Shown here piece after piece: positions 13,523 to 25,496 of a stretch of 64,000 nt of DNA; within the stretch, counting starts at the first letter, position 1; each line of letters opens with the position of its first letter. Source of the DNA: Colletotrichum lupini. Lineage: Eukaryota > Ascomycota > Sordariomycetes > Glomerellales > Glomerellaceae. The notes under the pieces are model-generated. The model saw only the letters and a program-made list of their open reading frames with translations, had not been told where the DNA came from and did no database searches. A program made the position numbers and the translations under genes. Location of the stretch: NCBI RefSeq assembly GCF_023278565.1, contig NC_064676.1:5518001-5582000 (forward strand), in the 5' to 3' direction.

Positions 13523-13986
13523 ATGTCAGCCATCACGAAGCCTTTGAGCGCACTCGCTCGCTGCGGCGCACGAAAGTCAGCCCTTGGCCACCACCGTCGT
13601 GACTTAGCAACCGTCACAGACCACAACCTCGCGCGGATGGCTGCCACAATGCCTCCGGGGCACAGAGCCACAGTAGCTCAGCTTGAGACATTCACACTTC
13701 CTGAGCGTGTCACAGGTAGCCCTGGAGATCGCGCCATGGGAAAAGCTTTAGTTAATGCCTGGCGCCGAGATGGTATCCTCTAAGTCTCTATGAACGACAA
13801 GCAGCAGCATATCTTCAACGAAGCCACAGCCTCAAGCAAGGCATTCTTTGCTAAACCCCATGACGAAAAGGCTGCTTGTGTTGACTCTCAGAGCTACTCG
13901 GGTTACATCGCCTCCGGCGAGGAAATTACCGATGGCATCGCTAACTACTCCGAGATCTTTATTATTACTAAAGACTTGGATCTTAC
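13523..13986 (+). pseudogene. Ethylene-forming-enzyme-like 2OG-Fe(II) oxygenase, 5' half (broken)
   Basis: This is the N-terminal half of a 2-oxoglutarate/Fe(II)-dependent oxygenase closest in pattern to bacterial and fungal ethylene-forming enzyme (EFE). ATG 13523 is the first in-frame ATG. An arginine-rich extension of about 55 residues with few acids (possibly mitochondrial targeting) precedes the conserved start of the EFE core. The segment SGYIASGEE followed by IT near codons 130-140 matches the region that in EFE holds the arginine-substrate residues. Codon 87 is TAA (13781-13783) where the family normally has Gln, a CAA-to-TAA change of RIP type. The frame continues until a 9.3-kb LTR element interrupts it after CTTAC (13982-13986). 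The other half lies at 23287-24227. The family uses 2-oxoglutarate and L-arginine, but this copy cannot make a full protein. Confidence 0.85.
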
Positions 13987-14191
13987 TATTAGATTAGAAG
14001 TCTAATTCGACCGTAGCATATAGCCGACTACATAGGGGCTAATTAGGGGCCCTATTTACAATTATTATAACTAGCCTAACCTATAGTTAGAACCTCTTTT
14101 TTATACTTATTACGTAAATATTTATATAGTTTAATTAATCTTTTTATTAACTATAGTTCGAATTAATTACCCTATAATAGAAATACTAATA
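13987..14191 (+). repeat. LTR, family A copy 2 (left)
   Basis: This 205-bp LTR starts TATTAGATTAG (un-mutated form TGTCGGATTGG) and ends ACTAATA (un-mutated ACCAACA). Confidence 0.88.
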
Positions 14192-17100
14192 TTAATTAGT
14201 AATTAAATTCTATTATTATAAATTAATAAGGTATCTCGTTACGTAAAAAAAACGACTTTTTAATATTATATAAGATAGGAGATTTATACTAATTAACTTT
14301 ATAAAAATAAATAAAAAGGGGCGATTTTTAAATACCGTACGGAATTAAGTAATCGTAGCTTTTTATTATTTATAAGAAATTAACGTTTATTATATTAAAT
14401 TACGTTAATTAATAAAACTACTTAAGTAATTAGCTTTTTATCGTTATTTTAAGTAGCTATTTTATTAAATAACTATTCTATAGCCGGCCCGTAATTAAAA
14501 ATTAACTAGTTAAATTAGTAAAAAAAAATACTTATAAAGTAACTACTTACTTAATCAATTAGTATAACGGACGAGCTCGTTAATATAATATAAAAAAGTA
14601 TTATATAATTAAAAAAAGGGATCTCTAAATATAAATATTTTTAATAAACGTAATAAGAACTTATATAAGAGTTATAAAGCTAAGAGATTTATAATATATA
14701 AAAAGGTTTAGTATTATAAAGATTTTATAAATATAATTTTAAAATTTATAATATAAATAATTTCTTTATAACCCCCTTAACTACTCCCCGAGTATTATTT
14801 AAAAATATAATATAGGGGACGGTTTAATAAAGGAAGAGGGGATATAAAAATCTTAATAATATTAAGTTAAGAGTATTACGGATTTTAAAAATTAATTTAA
14901 AAAAAAAGCGGCTATTCTAAAATAATTTTATAACCTCCTACTATAATTATTATTAACTTAAAAAAAGGCTAAAAAGACGAGGATCTAAAGAAAAAAGAAA
15001 TCCCCTAAAATACTACTAAAAGGCTTTTTTTTATATTAATTCTTAATACGAGATTACTAATTTTAAAAGATTAACTAAGTAATAAAAGGGATTATTAATA
15101 AGTAATAAGTACTTAAGTATAGTTAAGCTATAAAAAAAACTACTTAAAAATATAAAATAGGATACTAAGAAGCTATAAAAAAAAGGATCTCTAAAGTATT
15201 TACCCTTACTAAGTATAAGTAATAAATAAGTATTTTTAATAAGTCCTTAATATTTATAATTTTATAAAAAAAAGGGCTTAACTTCGCTAATCGTATTTAA
15301 TAACTTATATAGCTCTTTTATAAGCTACTTAGTATTTATTTTTAACTATTTTTATAAAATACTACCCTAAAAGAGGTAGGTTAAAAAAAGAAGCTATTTA
15401 GAAATTACGGAAAGTACGAGGCTTAAAAAGCTAAGAATGTATAGAATAATAAAAAATCGGTTATTAATAAAGATCCCGAGATTAATTATTATATTTTTTT
15501 ATAATAATATAAACGTTTACTATTATTATTAAAAAAAGGAATTACTAAAACCGACTTTTTTATACTAAATAAAAAGGAGGATCTTAGTAAGTATAATAGC
15601 TAGTAATTTAAAAAAGTAGTAATAATTATTAAAAATAGTAAAAATAAAAGTAGTAATAAGATAGTAAAAGGAAGCGGGAATTTTTTAAACTTTAATAAAT
15701 TCGTTAAGTAATAAAAGTACGGATTTATTATAGTTAGTATGCGGATTAAATATATTTTTATTAAAATTAAATACGCTAGCGATTATTAATATAAATACGA
15801 GTTAGAATACGACCCTTAGCGAGTTAGAATAAAAAAGAAAAGAAAAGAACCCGATTTTAAATAGAATCCTAATCCTTTATAAATAAATAAATATTAACTT
15901 GGATTATTAAGGGATGTAAATGTATAGAATTATATATTAGCTTAATAATAAGTAAATTAATATAGTATTAATTTATTTAATTAAAGTTTATAAAAAAAGG
16001 GGCTATAGAGGTAACCCCTATTTTATAAAATCGTAAACGACCTTAGTTACTAACTAAACGAATAGTTTATAAATATAAGCTTAGGAATTATAAAAATAAT
16101 TAATAAATTCTTTTATAAATAGGGGGTATTATTAACGTAGTTATAATTATAAAAACTATATAAGATCTTAATAATAATAATTATAAAAGAGGAATTCGTA
16201 TTATAGAATTAAGTATAAGTTAATAGGGCGTATAATTATTTTAACGAATTTAAAAAAAAGGGTAAACGACGCAGATTTCTTTTTTATAATTATGAATAAT
16301 AATTTATTATTATAAAAGGATATATAAAAATAAAATATAGTACTAAAAATATAATAATTAACCATTCTACCTATTTTAATTTATAACTTATTACTATTAT
16401 TAATATAAAATTTAGTACCAATCGGTTAATATAAGAAAAAGGAAATAACCCGAAGTTATTAATAATACGTAATAACGTAAGGATCGTATATAAATATTAA
16501 AAATATAATAATAAATACGAAGTAATTTATAAACCTTAAAAAGATCTTTTTAAAAAAGAAATTATATTTTAGGGAGAAGTATAAGGTTTTATAAAAAACC
16601 TTAACGATATTTTATAATTATTATAAAAAAGTCGGAATTAGGGAATATTAGTACTATTTAGTAATTAATATCGTCTTCGTAAGTAAAGTTTTTAATTATT
16701 ATTACGAAGCGGTACGTAATCTCGATTAAAACGACTTTTTTAGTATTATTAACGTAATCCGAAGCCGCTTTAAAACTTATAATAAGAACCTAAAGCTCTT
16801 ATTTAAACTACGAGCGATCTTTTTTATATTTATAACTAAAATAATAAAAAGTAAATTATAAATAGAGATTTTTAAAGAGCTTATTAATCGAATTAATAAG
16901 CTAATAAAAACTTAGCTAAATAAGGGAATTAACGAATAAAAAGTTAGGTATTTTTATATTATAGTTTAGTACGTATTAAAAGTAAAAATAACCCTTTATT
17001 AAGTATTTAAAAATTATAAAACGCTCTATTTAAAGCTAAGATCTAGTTTTAATATTAAAGTAAGAATATTATACTAAACCTATTTCTAAGTATACGACGG

Positions 17101-20000
17101 CCCTTATTAATAATATTAAGTTAATTAAACGTATAATAAAAAAAGAAAAAAGGCTAAATATAGTAATTATTAATAAGGAGGCTTAAATTCGTTAAATAAG
17201 TAAAGATTTAACTTATAAATAGGGTAATAAAAAAAGTAATATTATATTTATAAAAAGGATAGATATTAGTTAAATAACTATTTTAAAAAAGAGCGTATAA
17301 AATTATATAAATAGTATAAAAAGTCGAGGGTAATAAATAATAAAACTAACCCTCGTTAGTTTAATTAATTTTTTATTATATATAAAAGTAGATTTAAGAA
17401 TACGGAACTTAATAATAATAATTAAAGTAGCGGCTTAGAGTATCCGCTCCCTATAAGAAATTTAAAAAATAAAAAAGATCTTACGCTTTATATTAATAAA
17501 TTAGATTATAATAAAATTAACGACGTTAACTACTCTTTTTTTACCCTATTAGTTTTTAAAAAAAATATAAGGCTAAATAAATAGAGGGTAATAAAAGCTC
17601 TTAATAAGTAGGCTTTTATTTATAAATAGTAAGAGAAGGTCCTTTAGATAATAGATATAAAAATAGCTAAAAGGGTAAATTTAATAGGGCTAAAGCCTAT
17701 TTTCTTAATATTTAAAAAGAGGACGTTACTTTTTTTAATATTTTAAAAAAGAATATAGTACTAAGTAAATTTAAAAATAGTTAAAAAGGTCCTTTTTATA
17801 TTACTTAGATCCTTTAAATACTAAGCTCGTATAAGTATTCTATATAAGTAAAAGGTACGGCCTAAATAATTTCTATAGGATTATCCTAAATACTAGGATA
17901 TTATAATAGTTAATAAAAGGAAAAGGGTAATTTTAAGTATTATAAAAGATTATATTAGTAATATTTAATACGTTAACGGCGGGTATTATAAAAATTAGCT
18001 TCGGCCTAAATAAAGAAATTATTACTCTAAGTACGATAAAAATAAAGACGTACTTCAGAACGATAATTCTTTATATTTTATTTATTAATACCCTATTTCT
18101 TTTATATTTAAAAAATATAAATTAACTAAGTATTATATTTAATAATATAAAGAATAGAATCTTTAGTAATAAGTATTTCGAAATAATTAAATAATAATAG
18201 GGGTATACGTTTATAAGGCTTATTAATAATATAAGGTTAATTAATTACCTAACGAAAAATAAGCTTAGATAGCTATATTAGAGATTTAGGTACTTATTAG
18301 TTACGAAGCTATATAACTTTTTAAAATAATTAAGTAATAATAATATCGAAATAGGGGCGCTAAAGTAGTTAATAAAAGTATATTATTAATACTAAATAAA
18401 TACGCAGAGCTTACGTAAATTTAAATTTAAATTACGTAATAAGCTTAACTTTAATTAAGAAATCGTCGTTAATATTTTCTATTTAAATAGTTAGCTAGTC
18501 CTATATATAATTAACGTAGTTATATTTTTTTAAATAAGGTAATTTTTTTAAAATCTATAAGTAAAAATAGTATAAATAGCCCTATAAAAGGAATAGATCG
18601 ATATATACTAGGGACCGCTAAACGGTATTAAAACTAATATTAATACTAATCTTAAATTAGTAAAATTTAAAAAAATACGACGGCTTATAGTATATAGCTA
18701 AAAGTCGTACTTATTAAAGCGTATTATAGTATTAAAAAAATAAAAAGGGTATATTAATAATTAAAAAGGGTATTTAGAATTATTAAAAAAGAAAATCCCG
18801 ATTTTACTAACGACGAATACTTCTAAATAGTACTTAAATACTATAACGATATTATAGGGCCTAACGGGCTTATACTAATATTATTAATATTTAGAGTATA
18901 TTTAAAAACGACCTTAGCCTTATTATTATTACTAAATATAAGTTAATAAGCCTAAGTAATTAAAAAAATAATATAAGTATTACGTAAAATAAATATAAAA
19001 AGGTAAGTTAACGAGGTAATTATTACGTAAAATAGGCCCGATATAAGAAGTAATTTAAATATATTACTAAATTTAGATATATAAGTATAGTACGAAATTA
19101 TTTAATAATAGGCTGGGCTATATTAATTAATTTTTATTAACGAGCGATTTTATATAGTTACGAGGGATTATAACTAACCTTTTGAGGTATTAATTACGAT
19201 AATTAGACTATATTATATAGATCTTAGCGAAGTAATTTCTAATTTATTAAAAAAGAAAAGCTAAAGGAAAATATATAACCCGTAATAGAGGTATAGGAAA
19301 TTATCTTTAACGAAATTGTTATAATAATATTAATAAATAATAAAGAAAAGGAAATTATTAAAAGAGTACTAATCTTATTAATAAGACGTTATAAAAAGCT
19401 ATAATAATAAGCCCTAATATAATAATTTATTACTAATAACGAGGTAATTAATACTTTTTATATAATAAAAAAAAACGATTTCGAGCTAGTAATTAAACTA
19501 CGTAAAAAAAGCATAATTATAACTACTAAAAAGCTATATAAGGGATTAAATCTTATTAAAATAAATACTCTTCGTGATTAAAAAGTTTATTAATTTATCC
19601 TCTACGACTTAAAAAAATATATAAACCTCTATATATTTAAATTATAAATAGTTCGTAAAATTAAAAAGAAAGGAATACCCTAGTTATATAAGAAGTTTAA
19701 GTATATAATCTAAGGGTATAGTAATATTAAAAAGGTAACGCTACTTATATAATCGCTTATTATATAGCGCTATAACTAACGATTAATAATGGTATTAATA
19801 ATATTATTACGAAAAAAGGGATATAAGATTTAGAGCCGTAATATTACTTAGGCCTATATTTAATCGGCTATAGGGCTTATAAGGAAAGTCCTAGCCTATT
19901 TACTAAAGGAAATAGCTAATAAGTACTTAAAAAGTACGATTATTAAAGTACTTAAATTACTATATAAGCTCGTAGAATTGGGTACTTATTAATAAGCTAT

Positions 20001-21120
20001 GTAGTGGTTTTTTTTTTCTGGCTTTATAGGCACAAAAGATCAACCTTAACGGGATCACGCTTTTAAAAGAAATTATATAATATAGTATACTTTTTAATTA
20101 TATAATACGCGCAATGTATCCTAAGTACGCGCTTAACGTAATATAATAATTTTAATATAAAAACTACTATTTAATTCGGGATAGGTAAGCTACCCTCTTC
20201 GTTACGCAGCGGCGCCGGCTAGAAAGGTCGATAGTAGAAGTTAGCCGTAATAGTTAGTTATAATAGTTGGCCGCTATAGTTAGCCGCAATAGTTAGAGGC
20301 GGCCTTCCTTAACTATAGAGGTTCTAAACTTTAATAGTAATATAAAGGTTTCTAAAGAAAGGGCTAAATAGGCTAATATTTACGTACTAAAGCTCGTAAA
20401 GATTCTTTTTATCCTCATCGCTTCTAACATTACCCAAAGCTACTCTCTATTTAAACTAAGCAAATCTACTAAACAAATCTACTAAATAAATCCACTAAAT
20501 AAATCTACTAAATAAACCTATTAATATATAAACTACTACCTAGATAGTCTACTCCTAGTATATAGTTAGTAATTAGTAGGCTAGAACTCTCTAAAAATGC
20601 CTATTAATAAGTTTACCCCTCTCGGGCTAGGCGCCCTCGGCTAGCTCGACGCTATAGCTATCGTAACTAACGTAAGTACGCTTAAGAAGTAGTAAAGTAC
20701 TTTTTAGTAGTACGGAATTTAGCTAAGTAATATTATAAGCGCCGTAAATAGCTAGGTTAGTACGAATACTAAGATCTAGTATATTAATACCGGCCTAGTT
20801 ATAATAGTTACGATAGACGGGCTAGAGGTATATAGGGTTAGGGCGATAAGCCGGCGCCTTAAATAGCTCTTACGGGACCCCCTAGGTAATAATAATACTT
20901 ATATAAAAGAATAAATTATACTAAACCTAGCTACTTACGTAGGCTAGTACTAGGAGGTCCTATGTACGTTAGAGTAGGTAAAGCTCGCCCTATAGGCGGC
21001 TAAAAGCGGCGGAAGGTTAGGAGCTATTTTAATTAGTAGTTAGGTATAGAGCGTAATATACTTAGTTTTACTTAATACGTAATACACAGTACGGCCCCGG
21101 CAGATTGCTCCGTCGGGGGG
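20001..21120 (+). repeat. 1.1-kb dispersed repeat B, copy 3
   Basis: A perfect 13-bp duplication ATTAATAAGCTAT flanks it (19988-20000 and 21121-21133). It begins GTAGTGGTTT and ends in the hairpin CCCCGGCAGA-TTGC-TCCGTCGGGG followed by GG. The internal 13-bp tandem unit is present about five times near 20455-20523. It is among the least mutated copies in the window and the best starting point for a consensus. Confidence 0.85.
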
Positions 21121-21816
21121 ATTAATAAGCTATATACTATAACTTTTATATTAATTAATTATTAATAGTTATATTTACGTACGACCTATACTTATTAATT
21201 TGTAAATATAAAAGTAACTAATTTAGGATCGTTAGAATATAAACTAATAATATATTAAGCTTATTTAATATTAATTTTATAAAAGAAAATAAGGAGCTTT
21301 AAAAAGCGGGCTTTATAATAAAGCTAAAAGAGGTCCTTATAATAAATACCCCCCTAATATTTAATAATAAGATTATTATAATTAAAAAGAGAACCGTCGT
21401 TTTTTAATAAAAGGGGTAGGGTAAGAAGATTAATTTTATTAATTTAAATATAACTAACGTTAAAAAGTAATATAAAACTAAGCTTATATAAGGAGTATAT
21501 ATTATAAATATATATTAGCCTAAGGCGACTTTTAACTACGTTAGGGTAATATAAGTTATAGATCTAATTAAATAAGACGTCGAGGTACTTAATAAGTAAC
21601 CTATATAATAATAAACGAATTTCGATCGAGGCCTTATTTATTACTTAATCGATTTTATAATTAATAAGCTTTACGTTTTTATTAATAAGTTATTTATAAA
21701 TAATAATAACCTTATTTCGTAATTAGGGTATATTATTATCCTAATTAATAAGAGTATAAGCGAGAGCGAATTTATTACATATAGTAATATAATTTATTAC
21801 TTATTAATTAAAAATA

Positions 21817-22586
21817 GGGCGATAATATTCTATTACTAGCTACCGCTATTCTGCTACTAAGTATAGCTACGGCCGCTATATAATCGCCGGTCTCGGGTAT
21901 ATACGTAAGCTAAGCTCTACATAGTTAGTATTTAAATAGGCTAGGCTAATTAGAAGCCGGCAATTAACTTAAATTATTTTAATAAAAAGTATAGCAATCG
22001 ACGCGTAAGCCTAAGTCGACGTATTAGCCTAAGTCGACGATTCCGTTAAATTAGCCTAATTAGCCTAATTCCCTAGCTACCCAGCTGCCTAATTAACTCG
22101 CTCGAAAGGCTAGTAGCGATTTACTAGCAGTAGTTTATAAACGAAGTCGAGGATTTGCGACGCTTATTTAAATAAATTAACTCTACGAGGCGTTATTACT
22201 TTCGATCGTAATTATAAAGCTAGCCTCGTAAGTAGCCTCGTTAAATACTACTCTAGCCTTAAGTAAGCTAAAAAAGCGCTAGTTATAAAATAAGTAGTTA
22301 TACTTTATATAACCGTATTCGTTATAATTAACGGTATATTAGTAAATAAAAGGATTATTAACTTCGCAATTATTCTCTTTTTATAGCATATTAACGTTAA
22401 GAATAGCTTTAATTAGTAATAGTAATAGTAATAGCGACGGCAAGGTTAACGAAGTAGTAGTTATAAGTAAGTAGGTAAGTAGGTAAGTAAGTAAGTGGCA
22501 GCTAGCCTCCGGGCTCGGAGGCAGGGGCAGTCGCAGCCACACTTAGGGGCGGGATATCGGCAAGTGCTAGCAGAATATCATCGCCC
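21817..22586. mobile_element. hAT-like non-autonomous DNA element, nested
   Basis: The 770-bp insert is flanked by a perfect 8-bp duplication TAAAAATA (21809-21816 and 22587-22594), and the empty site is visible at the matching place in the copy at 567-10758. Terminal inverted repeats begin GGGCGAT(A/G)ATATTCT and stay alignable for about 60 bp. An 8-bp duplication with short TIRs and no coding sequence fits a hAT-type MITE. A GTAAGTAG-type microsatellite lies at about 22464-22497. The left 650 bp are RIP-mutated. The right 110 bp (about 22480-22586) are GC-rich and retain CA and TG. Confidence 0.8.
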
Positions 22587-23081
22587 TAAAAATAAGTAAA
22601 TAATAAGAAGTATATTAGTATTAAAGGTTTATAATATAGTTAATAATATTAACCTCTCTTATATAATTTTAATAACACTAAAAAAAATTACTAATTAACT
22701 TAGCCTTTTACTAATCCTAACGGTTATTTATACGGATTCTTATTTATTATATAAATACCTTATTAAATTAGGGATAATAAAGGAAAAAAGGCTTATAATC
22801 GATATTATAGCCCTTAAGTAATCGTATAAAAGGCGCGAGATATTTAAAATCTATTAAATTAATAATAATAATAACTTCGCTAATACTTTTATAAAAGTAA
22901 TACTTAATAAGAAGTTAAAGTAATTTATAAATAATAAAAAAGTTAATATATAAATAAAAAAATAGGTTATATAAAAAGAATAAAAAAAGGAAATAAAAAG
23001 AGATAATTTAATAAACGGACCCGAGGTTAAATTATATTTCTAATTATAATAAGTAAATTAATAAAAAAAAGAAAAAGTTAG

Positions 23082-23286
23082 TATTAGATTAGAAATGTAA
23101 TTTAATTATAATATATAGCCGACTATATAGGGGCTAATTAGGGGCCTTATTTATAATTATTATAATTAGCCTAACTTATAATTAAAACCTCCTTTTTATA
23201 CTTATTACGTAGATATTTATATAGTTTAATTAATCTCTTTATTAACTACGGTTCGAACTAACTACCTTATAATAGGGATACTAATA
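23082..23286 (+). repeat. LTR, family A copy 2 (right)
   Basis: This 205-bp partner of 13987-14191 differs from it by scattered transitions. It abuts coding sequence of the broken oxygenase directly at 23287. Confidence 0.88.
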
Positions 23287-24227
23287 CTTGCTGAACCCCG
23301 CGTTTGCGCAAAGTGGCCCTGCCACGGCCCGGCCCCGTAGCCCGACTACGAAATGAAACAGCCTATGACTATATATATGGACTACCTTGGAGAAAGTGGA
23401 GAGAAGTTGCTCCAGCTTGCTGAGTTGGGCTTGAATGTCCCCGCTGGCTCCCTCACAAATCTGACTCAGGACGGATGGCATCACATGCGTATTCTCAGGT
23501 AAGTCACAGTCACAGTCGCAGTAGCAGTCAAGTCTTCTCAGGCGCCTATCAACTAACACCTATTCTACTAGATTTCCTCCCACCCATAACACAAACGGCA
23601 AGGGCAAGGCTGGACGTGGTATTGGCTCTCACACGGACTATGGCCTGTTGGTTATTGCTGCTCAAGATGATGTTGGCGGTAAGTCGAGATCATGAGCGAG
23701 TCAGACTTAGCGGAAACTAACACATAGATACAGGCCTCTTCATCCGTCCCCCCTATGACGGTGAGCACTACGCAAACTGGGAAAAGAGCTCAGCTGGAAT
23801 GGCGGAGGAGGACGACCGCTGGCACTACGTACCCCCTGTTCCCAACGTCTTCACAGTCTTCCCCGGTGATATCATGCAGTACATCACCGACTCCTACCTG
23901 CCCTCTACTCCCCATAAGGTCGGCTTGAACACCCGCGATCGTTTCGCCTTCGCCTACTTTCATGAGCCCAGCTTTCAGGCCGTTGCCAAACCTCTGCCAG
24001 GCTACGACGTCGGCCAGTCTCCCGAGGAGGGGATCCACTACGGCAGTCACTTTACCAACATGTTCCTGAGGAATTACCCTGAGAGAATCACCACTAAGAG
24101 AATGCATGCGGAGAATCGTCTTGCCCTCCTCGAGAAGGAGGAGCTCCGAGCCCATTCTTCTCAATCAAATAAGGCGGGCAGAGTTATTACAAATGTCGTA
24201 CAGCAGACTCAACAGGCTTCTTTGTAA
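23287..24227 (+). pseudogene. Ethylene-forming-enzyme-like 2OG-Fe(II) oxygenase, 3' half (broken)
   Basis: The oxygenase frame resumes exactly at the target duplication. Exons are 23287-23498, 23572-23678 and 23734-24227, separated by GT-AG introns of 73 and 55 bp, each with an ACTAACAC branch site. Counting one duplication copy, the whole gene is 424 codons including the stop and in phase throughout. Codon 171 is TAG (23338-23340) in a P-x-P setting where the family has Trp (TGG to TAG, RIP type on the other strand). Iron ligands H244 and D246 (HTD), distal H320 and the 2-oxoglutarate arginine R329 are all intact, with the same H-to-R spacing as bacterial EFE. The C-terminal YPERITT stretch also matches. 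The coding sequence around the lesions is otherwise conserved, so inactivation looks recent. Confidence 0.88.
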
Positions 24228-24815
24228 GCTAACGATACTCAATAAGCAAGCGACACAAAATTGTCTTGGATTCACTGGCCTGACGGCGTAAGAAGAAAGC
24301 GATGGGGGGAAATCAAATTGATCAGGACTCCTTCAAGCAGAATTTCATTAGATCATTAGACAAAACTTCTGGTAACAGAAAACAAAAAGTTTGGCAACAA
24401 TTCTACGGTTTGAATTCATCTCGAAATCATGTTCTAGCGTTATCCCTTTGTGTCAGTTGTCAATCGTAGTCGTGCTGAATACCCGCCTCTGGACTCAAAA
24501 TAGCCCGGGCTTCAGCGCATTGCCACTTCAATTATGCAAGTACCGACTATATCATGTTCTGCAGACTGGGTTTCGATGATAAGTTCTCTGTTGCCCTGTT
24601 CGAAATTCTGCTCCAACTAGGACGAACACAAGCTTGGAAGGCAAATTTAGGTTGGAAGTCACATATGACAGTATCTCGTGGCATGCTTTTAAGGGACCAA
24701 TCAGGCATCCTCATCCGAACCTCGCTCTCCACAACAACTCAAAAGCCCGCCCACACCACCATACTTAAACTTCTCGTCTCTCACCATCTTCAACACTACG
24801 ATCGAGCAATCTGAC
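24228..24815. other. Intergenic region between efe-like pseudogene and DUF167 gene
   Basis: The 588 bp should hold the 3' UTR of the oxygenase and the promoter of the next gene. The overlapping short open frames on both strands have no recognisable content. I see nothing else. Confidence 0.5.
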
Positions 24816-25276
24816 ATGGCGTCAACAGCAATTCGATTTGTGTCAGGTACCAAGAAATCCCCCTTAGGTACCCTATATTTACAGTGCCATGTAAAACCTG
24901 GCGCTTCCCGAGTTCGTGAGGGGGTCACCGCCGTCACAGATGCGACCGTTGAGCTGTGCGTTTCAGCGCAGGCGAAGGAAGGCGAAGCAAATGAAGCTGT
25001 TGTGAAATTGCTCAGTGGGGTATGTATCCTAGTCTAGTTTATTTTCCGCTCTGTAGCATTTCCGAACTAAGCGGCAGGAGCCCATCATTCGCGGTTTTCC
25101 TTAGTTACTGGTTGCTAACTCAAGTACAGGTTTTGGGCATCCCCAAATCAGACCTCACAATCACCCAAGGGCTCAAGTCAAGAGAAAAAACTGTCGCAGT
25201 AGGCAACATTCAAGACGGAGAGTCGAGTATGGCTAAGATAAGGGAGCAGCTCGAGAAGGCCGTGGAGGATGGTTGA
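24816..25276 (+). CDS. DUF167/UPF0235 (YggU-like) family protein
   Basis: Two exons, 24816-25019 and 25130-25276, encode 116 residues. The intron is 110 bp (GTATGT...TACAG, branch GCTAACT). The protein has the DUF167 layout: a beta-strand start, then the V-K-P-G-A-S motif (about 28-33), a central [11 protein letters not shown] segment (about 54-64), then [11 protein letters not shown] (about 81-91). Members are small alpha/beta proteins conserved from bacteria to eukaryotes, and their molecular role is not settled. The length is normal for the family and nothing is broken. It lies about 590 bp downstream of the oxygenase relic, with no sign of shared function. Confidence 0.9.
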
Positions 25277-25496
25277 TGAGGGTACATAGAATGGCGTTAA
25301 AATAATTGTGACAGCGGGCCGTTTGTTCCACAGCGAGAGGCATCAAAGGCATCTATAAAGTATGCTTCAGTGCGCTAGAAGAATGAGTTATACAATTTCT
25401 AGTTCGATATTGCTCAATGAAAGACATGGCAAGATTCGTTGTTCAGCCAGCTGCTGCGCCGTGTCCTCTTTCCATCTATACATGTTCCAGCGTAGC

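Larger units (their letters stand above)
13987..23286 (+). mobile_element. Full-length RIP-degraded Ty1/copia-like LTR retrotransposon (family A, copy 2), inserted in the efe-like gene
   Basis: The LTRs are 13987-14191 and 23082-23286 (205 bp each). The target duplication is CTTAC (13982-13986) and CTTGC (23287-23291), again with one RIP-type change. On the plus strand, mutated copia RNase H motifs (an N-N-N-L-x-S-stop-L-G-Y-I-I-I-L pattern) lie near 21690-21760, and the pol C-terminal motif N-N-F-x-N-x-F-I-K lies near 22868-22900. Stops are everywhere and CpA/TpG is nearly absent. Nested inside are a 1.1-kb repeat (20001-21120) and a hAT-like element (21817-22586). Without these the body is about 7.4 kb. 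Confidence 0.9.

Noticed and set aside
20001..21120. Helitron, because of the terminal hairpin
   Set aside because: Helitrons make no target duplication and end in CTRR after the hairpin; here long duplications are present and the end is a G-run.
24391..24937. Short overlapping frames before the DUF167 gene
   Set aside because: They lie in the promoter/3' UTR interval on both strands with no protein features.
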